This document shows, piece after piece, positions 38,444-47,552 of a stretch of DNA of 47,573 nucleotides. Position 1 is the first letter of the stretch. Each line of letters starts with the position of its first letter. The stretch comes from an uncultured Porphyromonadaceae bacterium. Lineage in GTDB: Bacteria > Bacteroidota > Bacteroidia > Bacteroidales > Muribaculaceae. The notes under the pieces were generated by a model that worked only from the letters and a program-made list of their open reading frames with translations, was not told where the DNA came from and did not search any database. The translations under genes were made by a program, and so were the position numbers. The DNA lies in assembly GCA_947178305.1 (NCBI GenBank), contig CAMWXV010000004.1:1-47573 (forward strand). Direction: 5' to 3'.

Positions 38444-39718
38444 ATGAGATTGTATGCTTTTGTAATTGCTATTGTGTTGGTGCTTAATGCTAAGGGTGCT
38501 AACAGATTTGATGATTTTTTTGCTGATTCCACTCTCAGGGTAGATTATTTGTTTGGTGCCGATGCCGAGCGGGTGTCGGTGTTTTTGGACAAGCAGGTGA
38601 AAATGCCTGGTTGGGCGGGACGGCGCAATCGTCTCACTGAGCTTCCCTATGAGTCTTCCGGGTTGATTACCATGTGTGATGCTGCCACAGGAGACACCAT
38701 ATATCGCAATTCGTTTTCGTCTTTGTTCAGGGAATGGCTTGATACGGACGAGCGTGTTGGTCGTGCCCGGGCGTTTCAAAACAGTTTTTTGTTGCCGTTG
38801 CCCAAAGCGGAGACTATTATAAATGTAGAACTGAAGGATGGCCGATTAAGTACAATCGCACATATGTCTCATCATTATGTTCCCGATGATGTGCTGATTG
38901 AACAACGTGGCGGCACCAAAGCGGAACATCGCTATCTCCACCGTGGAGGCAGTGTTGACCGGGCCATAGATGTGGCCATATTGTCGGAGGGATATACGGA
39001 AGCCGAACGCGACAGTTTTTATGTACATGCGCAAACGGCTGCTGATGAAATATTGCGGTATAAACCGTTTTGCGATCATCCCGAAAATTGGAATTTTGTA
39101 GCCGTATGGGTTGCGTCGCAAGATTCCGGGGTGAGTGTGCCACGGATAGGCGAGTGGAGAAATACATCTTTTTCATCTCATTTCTCAACATTCTATTCCG
39201 ATAGGTATCTTACTACCGATCGTATTTTTGATGTGCATGATGCGTTGGTTTCGGTGCCGTACGAGCATATAATCATACTTGCCAATACCGAGGAGTATGG
39301 AGGTGGAGGGATATACAACAGTTATATGTTGACTTCATCGCGTCACCATACGTTTAAGCCGGTGTGCGTGCACGAATTTGGCCATAGCTTCGGCGGGCTT
39401 GGAGATGAATATTTTTACGAGGGCGATTTGATGGAGGGTTCTTATCCGCTTGATATAGAGCCGTGGGAGCCGAATATAACCACACTGGTGGATTTTGATA
39501 GCAAATGGAAACAATTGCTTCCGGATGATACGCCTGTGCCTACGCTTAATAAGGATGCGAAAAAATATCCGGTAGGGGTGTATGAGGGGGGCGGCTATAG
39601 CACGAAAGGTGTGTATAGACCTGCTGATGAATGCCGTATGCGCAACAACACATATCCCGAGTTTTGTCCGGTGTGTGTGGCTGCGCTGGAGCGGCTGATA
39701 GAGTTCTATACTCGTTGA
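38444..39718 (+). CDS. M64 family (IgA peptidase-like) exported metallopeptidase
   Basis: 424 residues from the ATG at 38444 (MRLYAFVIAIVLVLNAKGAN, signal peptide). The frame is open upstream to 38216, but that part crosses the promoter. An N-terminal beta domain (about 25-160) precedes the catalytic part with VDVAILSEGYTEAERDSF-like start (IDVAILSEGYTEAERD, 175-190), FVAVWVASQDSGVS (218-231) and the zinc motif HEFGHSFGGLGDE (310-322). The Clostridium ramosum founder of M64 cleaves IgA1/IgA2; Bacteroidetes members are structurally similar, but their substrates are mostly unknown. It abuts the xseB stop codon with no gap. Confidence 0.93.
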   Translation: MRLYAFVIAIVLVLNAKGANRFDDFFADSTLRVDYLFGADAERVSVFLDKQVKMPGWAGRRNRLTELPYESSGLITMCDAATGDTIYRNSFSSLFREWLDTDERVGRARAFQNSFLLPLPKAETIINVELKDGRLSTIAHMSHHYVPDDVLIEQRGGTKAEHRYLHRGGSVDRAIDVAILSEGYTEAERDSFYVHAQTAADEILRYKPFCDHPENWNFVAVWVASQDSGVSVPRIGEWRNTSFSSHFSTFYSDRYLTTDRIFDVHDALVSVPYEHIIILANTEEYGGGGIYNSYMLTSSRHHTFKPVCVHEFGHSFGGLGDEYFYEGDLMEGSYPLDIEPWEPNITTLVDFDSKWKQLLPDDTPVPTLNKDAKKYPVGVYEGGGYSTKGVYRPADECRMRNNTYPEFCPVCVAALERLIEFYTR

Positions 39719-39940
39719 TTATTTTTCAAGGTCGGCCAATATGGTTTTTAGCTCTTGGTCTGTTGCCACAAGGCGGCTTCGGCATTCGCGGAGCAGTTCT
39801 GTGGCACGGCGGGTGTAGGCCGTAAGAGAGTCAATGCTGCATGAGTCGCCTTGCATGGCGCGGAGTATTGATTCAAGTTCTGTTACGGCTTGCGAGTATG
39901 TCAGGTCTTTGACCGGAGTGAATGTTGGAGTATCGGACAT
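39719..39940 (-). CDS. xseB: Exodeoxyribonuclease VII small subunit
   Basis: 73 residues. The segment LTYSQAVTELESILRAMQGDSCSIDSL is the standard XseB helix pair, then TRRATELLRECRSRL. It binds XseA in multiple copies. It begins 4 nt after the xseA stop; its stop codon directly abuts the stop of the convergent M64 gene. Confidence 0.94.
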   Translation of the reverse strand: MSDTPTFTPVKDLTYSQAVTELESILRAMQGDSCSIDSLTAYTRRATELLRECRSRLVATDQELKTILADLEK

Positions 39941-39944
39941 GATG

Positions 39945-41240
39945 CTAAATAATTACAGATTTAATGCTGCCGTCGGCAAAGATGGTTTGCAGTTCGGTGC
40001 CTGATGTCAGTTTGGATGCCGAGGTCACGGCATTGCCGTTGATTCGGGTTATGGTGTAGCCTCGTTTCAGAGTGGCCACCGGCGACAAGGCATCAAGCAG
40101 ACCTTGTCGAGAGTTGAGCCGTTCGGTTTCGCGGCACAATCGGGTGTCAAGTATTGACGGTATGGATGCCTCGGTCATTTTCAGTCGTTCCAAGGCAGGG
40201 GTTATGCGTCTCGCTCCTGTCTCCACAAGGTTCATGGTGCATCGTTGCAGGCGGGTGGATGCATGCTGCAAAGCCGATTGGGGAGCCAGTGCGAGTTGAC
40301 TTTCGGCATACGCAAGCCTTTTGTCGGCACCTGCCAGCATTTCAGAGGCGTTGCGGGATATTTCATCGGCCAATGTGCGTAGTTGTGATAGCGCGTCGTT
40401 GCCTCGGCCAATAAGCCATTCGGCGGCGGCCGTGGGTGTCTTGACTCGCATATTGGCCACATAGTCAAGCACTGTCACATCTCGCTCGTGACCTATCCCC
40501 ACAATCACCGGCAGTGGGAATTGTGCCACATTCAGTGCCAATTCGTAGTTGTCGAATGCCGCAAGGTCGCTTGTGGCACCTCCGCCTCGTATTATTACGA
40601 CGCAGTCCCATTGCTCTTGCTCGGCGGCTATGGTGTCAAGGGCTGATATGACGGTTGGCACGGTGCGGTCTCCTTGAAGCACGGCCTCAAACAATCGTGG
40701 CCGGAATCTAAGGCGTGAAGCGTTGTTGCACAACTGATGAATGAAGTCGCCGTATCCGGCGGCTCCTTTGGCCGAAATCACGGCTATGCGCCAAGGCACG
40801 GCAGGCCAATCAATGGTGCGGTTGAGGTCAAGCGCACCTTCGCGTTTGAGCCGTTCAAGAATCTCGCGGCGAATACGTTCGGCCTCGCCCAATGTGAAAG
40901 AAGCGTCTATTGCCGAAATTACGAACGACAAGCCGTAGGCTGCATGGTTGCTGACGCTGCCTCTCACCAGAACCTTCATGCCGCTGGTCAGTTGTTGTCC
41001 GGTTGCAGTGAAAAAATCGGCATGAATGCGGGCAAAGGTGCCTGCCCATATGATGCCTCGCATTCGGGCTGTTGTTTGCCCCGAAGATGCGTTCTTTTCA
41101 ATAAGCTCCATGTAGCAATGCCCTCCGCTGATGCGTACATCGCTTAAATCGGCCACTACCCATATGTCACGAAGCGCAGGAATGGACAGTTGACTGGTGA
41201 TAATGGCGCAAAGGCCCGACAATGTTAGGTGTTCGCTCAT
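39945..41240 (-). CDS. xseA: Exodeoxyribonuclease VII large subunit
   Basis: 431 residues from the ATG at 41240 (MSEHLTLSGLCAIITSQLS), chosen because it overlaps the DUF3256 stop by 4 nt; the longer frame to 41267 would add nine residues. OB-fold domain about 1-105 (WVVADLSDVRISGGHCYMELIEK), catalytic domain with DWPAVPWRIAVISAKGAAGYGDF, VIIRGGGATSDLAAFDN, GIGHERDVTVLD and TPTAAAEWL, then a coiled-coil region and C-terminal cap. It degrades single-stranded DNA in both directions. In an operon DUF3256-xseA-xseB. Confidence 0.96.
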   Translation of the reverse strand: MSEHLTLSGLCAIITSQLSIPALRDIWVVADLSDVRISGGHCYMELIEKNASSGQTTARMRGIIWAGTFARIHADFFTATGQQLTSGMKVLVRGSVSNHAAYGLSFVISAIDASFTLGEAERIRREILERLKREGALDLNRTIDWPAVPWRIAVISAKGAAGYGDFIHQLCNNASRLRFRPRLFEAVLQGDRTVPTVISALDTIAAEQEQWDCVVIIRGGGATSDLAAFDNYELALNVAQFPLPVIVGIGHERDVTVLDYVANMRVKTPTAAAEWLIGRGNDALSQLRTLADEISRNASEMLAGADKRLAYAESQLALAPQSALQHASTRLQRCTMNLVETGARRITPALERLKMTEASIPSILDTRLCRETERLNSRQGLLDALSPVATLKRGYTITRINGNAVTSASKLTSGTELQTIFADGSIKSVII

Positions 41241-41860
41241 TGTTTGGCGAATTTTTTGCCGGTCCATTTGTAGCGTATCTCTTTTTTGAGATACGGTTCC
41301 ACTATGGTATATATGTCCTCGCTGAGGAATGTCTCGGTGTTGTTGGAGAGCGTGAGTATGCCGGTGGCGGGATCGTAGCTGTAGCTGATGAGCAGAAACG
41401 GAACCATGGCTTCAACGGTGCCGAGCGAACTGCCGTCGGTAAGCCACTCCTTGAGTGTGGGTTTGGAGAAGACCGATGTGGTGAGGTCGCGTTTGAAATC
41501 GGAGCTGTACACCGTCATTTTGCTGTCGGGAGCCGGGGTGTTGACTGTTGCTATTACTGCAATCAGGGAATCGTTTGACGATGGAATTACTGCTATGTGG
41601 CAGATAGAAGCGTCAGTCATCTGCACGGCCACTTGTTCCGGTGACACGGCTGTTACGGCTGAAGAGCCGTTTAACTTGTTGGATGTTTTGGTGGTCAGTC
41701 CGCTGTTGAAATAATCAAGCATGTCAAGGCGTGCGTTGCGGTCCAGCAACGGCAACACATTGCGCGGTGCTTCCACAAATGCTTTTGACGCGGTAAGTTG
41801 GGCAAAGGCGGCACCGAAGCCCAAAATCAATGCTGCTGCGGTAGTTATAAGTTTGTTCAT
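41237..41860 (-). CDS. Exported DUF3256 family protein
   Basis: 207 residues. Signal peptide MNKLITTAAALILGFGAAFAQ. The mature part contains FVEAPRNVLPLLDRNARLDMLDYFNSGL and ends PYLKKEIRYKWTGKKF, the pattern of DUF3256, a Bacteroidetes-only family of unknown function. It is first in the operon with xseA and xseB (4-nt overlap). The link with exonuclease VII is positional only. Confidence 0.85.
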   Translation of the reverse strand: MNKLITTAAALILGFGAAFAQLTASKAFVEAPRNVLPLLDRNARLDMLDYFNSGLTTKTSNKLNGSSAVTAVSPEQVAVQMTDASICHIAVIPSSNDSLIAVIATVNTPAPDSKMTVYSSDFKRDLTTSVFSKPTLKEWLTDGSSLGTVEAMVPFLLISYSYDPATGILTLSNNTETFLSEDIYTIVEPYLKKEIRYKWTGKKFAKQ

Positions 41861-41878
41861 GAGCGGATATATTTATGA

Positions 41879-41909
41879 CAAAGATAAATAAAAAGTGTTG
41901 TTGGACAAA
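41879..41909 (-). promoter_or_regulatory. Promoter of DUF3256-xseA-xseB
   Basis: On the minus strand: -33 TTTG (41906-41909), 19-nt spacer, -7 TATCTTTG (41879-41886), a full consensus match, 18 nt before the ATG at 41860. Confidence 0.77.
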
Positions 41910-41963
41910 GTGTGTCAACGGAATGTTTTTGCTTTATCAACCAATAATGTGGATATATTGTTG

Positions 41964-41971
41964 TACCTTTG
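41964..41971 (+). promoter_or_regulatory. -7 element of the DEAD-box helicase gene
   Basis: TACCTTTG, about 43 nt before the ATG at 42015. No good -33 element; divergent from the DUF3256 promoter. Confidence 0.5.
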
Positions 41972-42014
41972 TGGTTTATTCGCAGTTTTTGCGATACAAA
42001 CCAAAACAAGATAT

Positions 42015-43799
42015 ATGAAAACTTTTGAAGAATTGGGGGTGCGCCCCGATTTGCTCCGAGCCATTGAAGAGATGGGATTTGAAGCTCCCATGCCGGTGCA
42101 GGAGCAGGTTATACCGCACCTTCTCCAAGGTGATGATGATGTGGTGGCATTGGCTCAGACCGGTACCGGCAAGACGGCCGCTTTCGGCCTGCCTTTATTG
42201 CAACGCATCAAGCCTGAAATAAATGTGCCCCAAGCCCTGATATTGTCGCCTACACGTGAATTGTGTTTGCAGATAGGAGGCGATTTGGCAGATTTTTCCA
42301 AATATATGCCCAATGTGAGCGTATTGCCTGTTTACGGAGGTTCAAGCATAGAGAGTCAGATACGGTCTTTGCGCAAAGGTGTGCAGATAATTGTGGCCAC
42401 GCCCGGACGCTTGATTGATTTGATAAACCGTGGCGTGGTGAAACTTGACGATGTGCATACGGTGGTTCTTGACGAGGCTGACGAGATGCTGAACATGGGT
42501 TTCCTGGACTCTATCAACGAAATCCTCAGCCATGTGCCGGATGATAGGAAAACATTGATGTTCTCCGCTACAATGCCAAATGAGATTGCCAAGATAGCAA
42601 AGAACTATATGAACAGTCCGGTGGAGATTGTGGTTGGCAACCGTAACGAGGGTTCGGCCAATGTGAAGCATGTGTATTACATGGTTAGCGCCAAGGACAA
42701 GTATTTGGCTCTAAAACGTGTTGCTGACAATTCTCCAAATATTTATGCCATAATATTTTGTCGCACACGACGCGACACTCAGGAGATTGCCGACAAGTTG
42801 ATAGCGGACGGATACAATGCCGAGTCGCTGCACGGTGATTTGTCGCAGCAGCAGCGCGATATTGTGATGCGTAAGTTCCGCGATGGGGTGATAACCATGC
42901 TCGTGGCCACAGATGTGGCGGCGCGCGGTTTGGATGTGGACAATCTTACTCATGTGATCAATTATGGATTGCCTGACGACACGGCTGTTTACACCCACCG
43001 TTCGGGTCGTACCGGTCGTGCCGGCAAAACGGGTGTGTCCGTGGCCATAATCCACTCGCGTGAAAAAGGCAAACTTCGCGAAATAGAAAAGAAGATTGCT
43101 AAAAAATTTGAGCGCAAGGATGTGCCGACTCCTGAACATATAATTGAAAAACAGCTCTACAACCTTGCTGACCGTATAGAGAAGGTGAAGGTGGATGAAG
43201 ACGAGATTGCCAAATATCTGCCCGGAGTGAGTCGCAAGCTGAGTTGGTTAAGCGAGGAGGATTTGCTGAAACGTGTGCTTTCGTTGGAGTTCAACCGTCT
43301 TTTGGAGTATTATAAGGATGCTCCTAAAATTGACCTGACGGATGAGAAGCCGCGCAAAGAGAAGCCGGAGCGTGCCCCCCGCACCGAAAAAGAAAAGGAT
43401 CGTCGCACTGCCGAAAAAGGTATGGAGCGTGTGTACATCAATTTTGGCAAGAACGATGGTTTCTATGCCGGAAATCTAATAGACATGCTCAATCACACTG
43501 TGACAGGCAAACGTGTGGATGTGGGACGCATTGACCTGATGCAAGGATACTCGCTTTTTGATGTGCCCAAAGGTGAGGCTCGCAGGGTGGTGGACGGTTT
43601 GCGCGGTGCCGAATGGATGGGTCGCAAGGCTTATAGCGAGATAGCTGATGCGCATAAGGATTATGCCCGAGCAAGCTCGCGCAAGAAAAAAAGTGTTCAG
43701 ATTGATGTGGCCGAAGATTTTGCCAATGATGGTGAAACCACTTATGAATATTTCTTGAAAAAGTCGCGTTCGGCTCCCAAGAAGAAACGCCGCAAGTAA
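42015..43799 (+). CDS. DEAD-box ATP-dependent RNA helicase with DbpA-like RNA-binding domain
   Basis: 594 residues from the ATG at 42015 (MKTFEELGVRPDLLRAIEEMGF); the frame extends to 41895 through the promoter region. Q-motif PMPVQEQVIP, motif I AQTGTGKT (47-54), PTREL (79-83), DEAD (153-156), SAT (184-186), ARGLD, and motif VI HRSGRTGRAG (328-337). After the helicase core and a dimerisation-like helical part (about 380-450), a basic linker leads to a DbpA-type RRM (about 475-550: RVYINFGKNDGFYAGNLIDML) and a Lys/Arg-rich tail. DeaD/CsdA-class helicases assist ribosome assembly and cold growth. A perfect palindromic terminator follows. Confidence 0.93.
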   Translation: MKTFEELGVRPDLLRAIEEMGFEAPMPVQEQVIPHLLQGDDDVVALAQTGTGKTAAFGLPLLQRIKPEINVPQALILSPTRELCLQIGGDLADFSKYMPNVSVLPVYGGSSIESQIRSLRKGVQIIVATPGRLIDLINRGVVKLDDVHTVVLDEADEMLNMGFLDSINEILSHVPDDRKTLMFSATMPNEIAKIAKNYMNSPVEIVVGNRNEGSANVKHVYYMVSAKDKYLALKRVADNSPNIYAIIFCRTRRDTQEIADKLIADGYNAESLHGDLSQQQRDIVMRKFRDGVITMLVATDVAARGLDVDNLTHVINYGLPDDTAVYTHRSGRTGRAGKTGVSVAIIHSREKGKLREIEKKIAKKFERKDVPTPEHIIEKQLYNLADRIEKVKVDEDEIAKYLPGVSRKLSWLSEEDLLKRVLSLEFNRLLEYYKDAPKIDLTDEKPRKEKPERAPRTEKEKDRRTAEKGMERVYINFGKNDGFYAGNLIDMLNHTVTGKRVDVGRIDLMQGYSLFDVPKGEARRVVDGLRGAEWMGRKAYSEIADAHKDYARASSRKKKSVQIDVAEDFANDGETTYEYFLKKSRSAPKKKRRK

Positions 43800-43823
43800 C
43801 AATTGGTAGATTTATATATGCAA

Positions 43824-43851
43824 CAAAGGCTGCGCCATGGCGCAGCCTTTG
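43824..43851. terminator. Bidirectional terminator, perfect 28-bp palindrome
   Basis: CAAAGGCTGCGCCA (43824-43837) joined directly to its reverse complement (43838-43851). It serves the converging helicase (+) and LamG protein (-) genes; a TTTG-rich flank follows on the plus strand. Confidence 0.87.
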
Positions 43852-43873
43852 TTTGTATCGGAGCATTCTGTTA

Positions 43874-46800
43874 TCAGAATTTGATGAACTTGATGGTGTA
43901 GAGTTGTGATTCAGTGGTGACTTTAGCTACGTAAACACCTTTCACAATATCTTTGACATTGAGTTCTATGCCGTTGGCGCGAGCCACGGTGCGTCCGCTC
44001 ATATCGGTTACTTCAATCAGGGCTTTTTCTCCAATAGTGATTACGCCGTCTACCACTTTCACAGGGCTGTTTGCATCGGCGCCTATGGTGGCGATGCCTG
44101 ATGTCAAACTTTGATAAATGAAAAGGTAGTGAGATTGTGTTACGCTGCCGAGGTGATAGATGTGGTCTTCGGAACCGCCGTTAGGTATTGCTTCAAGTTG
44201 ATTGATAACATTTATCGGTTCTAAATATTGTCCGGATTCGGAGTCATAGATGTAATCAAGAACAGCATAGAGTGTGTTGTGGTCGCCGTTGGCTTCATAG
44301 TTTTCAGGAGCTACACCCCAAATGCTAAGGCTTGCCACTGTGCCATAAGGTACTTCAATGTCTGTTGGCTGGTTCTCGTCAATTGTGTTTCCTTCGGCAT
44401 CGGAGAATGCAGGATAAAGATCGGTGTCGTCACCAGCGGCATCAACCACTTCTACATAAAGGAATAAACGAACAAGGTCAAATGTGAGCTCAAGGTCAAC
44501 ATTGCGAACGCCTGCCTGGTATGTGTATTCATTGTTCAAGAAACTTTCATCGCCTACGCCGTCTTCTACTTCGCTGAGGTCATAAATCTTATCCCCGTTG
44601 ATAAACGCTTTTGTGAGTTCGTAGTGGTCGTCGGGGATAGCGGTGATTACCAGAGTGGAGTTTTTTGGAATCGCTATAGGCTCGGTCACTTCTATGGGCT
44701 CTTCGTCGTTGACCTTGAGAGTGATTTTGCCATGTTCGCCGGTGTAGCTGAACATTATGGTATTGATGACTTCATAGTTGAGTGATATTTCAACATCGCC
44801 ATCAGCAATGAATGGCAGTTGCTCGAGAGTGTAGTTGGTAGTTTCGCCATTGCAAGTTACAGAGATGCCCGTAACAGTGGCTCCGGAAATGTTAGACAGA
44901 TCCACGTTTAGCGGTTCATAAAGGTATGCGTTGCCCTCAATGCTGCGGCCTTCTTCGCCGATAACAGTGAATGTTCCGATATTGTCGGATGGTTGTGCGA
45001 GTGTCACGTTTACACGTTCGGGATTGTGAGCCGGTCCGGCATCAAATATTACCTGTTCTTTTGGGGTAGTCCATTTGCCACTGGTGTAAAAACCTGCATA
45101 CAAGGCGGCTGTAACATCGGTTGCTGAGCCATAGTTGGTCATTATTTGGTTGCCTTTGCGTGGACGGAACAAGGCAACCAATCCGTCGGTGTGTTTGCCT
45201 ATGCGTGTGGAGCGCTTGATTTCGTCCTGAGTGAGTGCTTTTGTCCAAACCTGAGCTTCTTCAACATAGCCTGCGCAGGTAAAGTCAAATACATAGAAGC
45301 TGGAAGCGTCTGGAAGCAAACCTATGCCGTAGGCTTCATTGCCTTCATTGTCTTTGGAGGTGTCCAAAGAGCCGCAAAGCAGTCCGTTTTTATAAAGAGT
45401 AAGAGTCTTGGCTTCATTGTCTGATACTACAGAAAGGAATGCCCATTCGTTCATGGCCATTTCTGTGTCGGTAACAAGTTCCGTTAATCCGGGCATATCG
45501 GTCGCGGTTTTGTACACGCGGCTGCGGAGCACGAGTTTGCCATCCTCAACGGCTACCGAGAAAGCGCCGTCGGTGCCTGTCATGCCTTCCTGAATGTCAC
45601 CCATCAGTCGTCCGTGAGGTTCTTTGCTGCCGGGTCTTGCTGTTTCTGCGGTCGGTTTGATCCATACTGAATATGTAAAATTGCGGGAGCGGTGGTCGGT
45701 GGTGCCTACTTCCGCCGGGTCGTCGCAAGTGTTGCTTTCGCGGTCTCCGAGCACCGATTCGCTGAATCGGAGTGAATAGTGATGGTTTGAACCTCCGTTT
45801 TTCTGATATCCGGGCACATATGCCACGGCTTCTGCAAATTCACATTCAATTGTGATATTATCGGTTACTGTAATTTGGGAACCTGATTCAATGTCTTCAC
45901 CATTGGCGCATAGGCGCATTATGTCGTATCCGCTTGCCGGCAGGGCTTCAATTTTTATTGTGGAGCCTTCCAGTGCAGTAGCGCCGGATGCGATAGTGCC
46001 TCCGAGCGCATCGGTCACTGCCAATGTTCCGTTGGCTATGTTTGTTTTATAGGTGATTGTAAAGTTTTCAAGAGCTCGCAGTTCAATGTTGAGATTGCTG
46101 TCGGCATTCATTGAGAAAATGTATGACCCATCCTCTGTGGCTTCAAGAACTTCGTTGTTTAAAGACACTTGTTTGAGTGTTTTTTCTGTTGGCCATTCGG
46201 TTATGGTGAGTTTGATTTCGGTGCCTTGGGGCACTGATTTGCGATCAATCTCGCTGCCGTTGAGAGCGGTGAGGGTATAGGTGGCTTCTGTGTCAGCAAT
46301 TGTGATTGTATGGAATATGTTGGTAAATTCCACTTCTATGGCTGCATCTTCTATGGCAGACACGGAGGATCCAGAAGTGATATATTCTCCGGCATATTTG
46401 AGTTTGACAAGAGCATAGCCCTCGGCTGGTGTGGCTGTGACAGTAAGAGAGGAGCCGAGGGTTACGGAGTTGTCTCCTTGTGTAAGGGTTTCTGTTCCGT
46501 TGGTTACCATAAGTGTTCCGTTGGTAACCTCGGGAATGGTGATGGTGCAAGACGGCAAGGTTTGAATTTCGCGGCCTTCGACCAGTTCTGGTGTTTTTTC
46601 GGTAAAAGTAGCTATGTTGGTAATGTATCCAGCATATGATGTTTTGGCTGCGGCACAATGGTAATAAGTGGCGTTGATGCCTTGACCTTTTTCGGATGTG
46701 GCTTTGTTGAGGAAAGTTGATTGTTCTCCTGATTCGGATTCTGTTGCTTCGTTAAAATCGTACCATAAATCAAGTCCTGATACTTCGTTTGCACTGTAGT

Positions 46801-47488
46801 AGGCTGTTTGAACTTCAGCGTCAGTAAGGGCTTTTGTCCAAAACTGAAGTTCATCGCACATGCCGTTCATTGCGAAACTTCCTGTGTATAAGATGCCAGG
46901 AACATCCGGGAGCAGACGCAAAGGGTTGCTGAGAGTACGGGTCATAATGCGATTGCCATCTTTGTATACACGCACTTCTTGTGCATCCTTGTCGTAAACA
47001 AGGGTAAGGTAGAACCATTCGTCAAGATTGATTAGTGCGTTATCTCCGGTTATATCTCCGGCAACAGAACTGTTGGATGTGTCGGCACAAAGCAGTTTTA
47101 GTATACCGCCGTTTCCGCGCTTATTGCTTGTTGAATAGTCGGCAGGGCGTAGCACCATCAGTCCTAAAGATGGATTGTTGTTGGCGTGTACGCGTTGGCC
47201 GATCATTAGCAGGCCTGAGCCGTTGGTTTTGCTGAATTGGTACCAGTCGTAAAGGTTGAACCAGCCGGAATAAGTGAACGATGTGTTGATGTCTATCCAT
47301 ATTGGCTCGCCGGCAGGGTCGCGGTCGGTGAGTAAGGTTTCCGGAATTTCAAGACGGTCGTCACCTTGTGGCTTGACAAGGCTGGTGGCATAACCCTGTG
47401 TTGCCAAAAACTTGATGGCTTTGTTTTGTGCTATGGCTAATGCCGGCATCAATAGAGCCATTACTAATAAAAGCAATGTTTTTTTCAT
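43874..47488 (-). CDS. Large LamG-domain surface protein with T9SS type A sorting tail
   Basis: 1204 residues. Signal peptide MKKTLLLLVMALLMPALAIAQ. Two LamG/concanavalin-like modules: about 40-250 (INTSFTYSGWFNLYDWY; ELQFWTKALTDAEVQTAYY) and about 590-800 (FTYSVWIKPTAETARPG; EAQVWTKALTQDEIKRSTR). Between them are three divergent InlB-B-repeat-like beta modules (about 315-395, 395-475 and 478-560), with the recurring GTLMVTNG/GTLAVTDA and TVTATPAEGYAL/IKIEALPASGYDI patterns, and further ones after the second LamG. The end (about 1135-1204), SGRTVARANGIELNVKDIVKGVYVAKV then KFIKF, is a T9SS sorting domain. Predicted to be a glycan- or host-matrix-binding surface adhesin; no catalytic motif was seen. 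Confidence 0.85.
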   Translation of the reverse strand: MKKTLLLLVMALLMPALAIAQNKAIKFLATQGYATSLVKPQGDDRLEIPETLLTDRDPAGEPIWIDINTSFTYSGWFNLYDWYQFSKTNGSGLLMIGQRVHANNNPSLGLMVLRPADYSTSNKRGNGGILKLLCADTSNSSVAGDITGDNALINLDEWFYLTLVYDKDAQEVRVYKDGNRIMTRTLSNPLRLLPDVPGILYTGSFAMNGMCDELQFWTKALTDAEVQTAYYSANEVSGLDLWYDFNEATESESGEQSTFLNKATSEKGQGINATYYHCAAAKTSYAGYITNIATFTEKTPELVEGREIQTLPSCTITIPEVTNGTLMVTNGTETLTQGDNSVTLGSSLTVTATPAEGYALVKLKYAGEYITSGSSVSAIEDAAIEVEFTNIFHTITIADTEATYTLTALNGSEIDRKSVPQGTEIKLTITEWPTEKTLKQVSLNNEVLEATEDGSYIFSMNADSNLNIELRALENFTITYKTNIANGTLAVTDALGGTIASGATALEGSTIKIEALPASGYDIMRLCANGEDIESGSQITVTDNITIECEFAEAVAYVPGYQKNGGSNHHYSLRFSESVLGDRESNTCDDPAEVGTTDHRSRNFTYSVWIKPTAETARPGSKEPHGRLMGDIQEGMTGTDGAFSVAVEDGKLVLRSRVYKTATDMPGLTELVTDTEMAMNEWAFLSVVSDNEAKTLTLYKNGLLCGSLDTSKDNEGNEAYGIGLLPDASSFYVFDFTCAGYVEEAQVWTKALTQDEIKRSTRIGKHTDGLVALFRPRKGNQIMTNYGSATDVTAALYAGFYTSGKWTTPKEQVIFDAGPAHNPERVNVTLAQPSDNIGTFTVIGEEGRSIEGNAYLYEPLNVDLSNISGATVTGISVTCNGETTNYTLEQLPFIADGDVEISLNYEVINTIMFSYTGEHGKITLKVNDEEPIEVTEPIAIPKNSTLVITAIPDDHYELTKAFINGDKIYDLSEVEDGVGDESFLNNEYTYQAGVRNVDLELTFDLVRLFLYVEVVDAAGDDTDLYPAFSDAEGNTIDENQPTDIEVPYGTVASLSIWGVAPENYEANGDHNTLYAVLDYIYDSESGQYLEPINVINQLEAIPNGGSEDHIYHLGSVTQSHYLFIYQSLTSGIATIGADANSPVKVVDGVITIGEKALIEVTDMSGRTVARANGIELNVKDIVKGVYVAKVTTESQLYTIKFIKF

Positions 47489-47544
47489 GAATAATAATTA
47501 ATGGTTAACTATGTGTGATATAGTGTAATTAAGGTAATTTTTGG

Positions 47545-47552
47545 CAAAGATA
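47545..47552 (-). promoter_or_regulatory. -7 element of the LamG surface protein gene
   Basis: TATCTTTG on the minus strand, about 57 nt before the ATG at 47488. The -33 region falls at the window edge and no TTTG is visible there. Confidence 0.5.

Noticed and set aside
41895-42014. Extended start of the DEAD-box helicase
   Set aside because: Runs through the divergent promoter region; the family start MKTFEELG is at 42015.
43874-47488. Recurrent GTL-VT and TATPAEGY patterns as DNA tandem repeats or a CRISPR-like array
   Set aside because: They are diverged protein modules of about 80 residues; no exact DNA repeats of regular spacing were seen.
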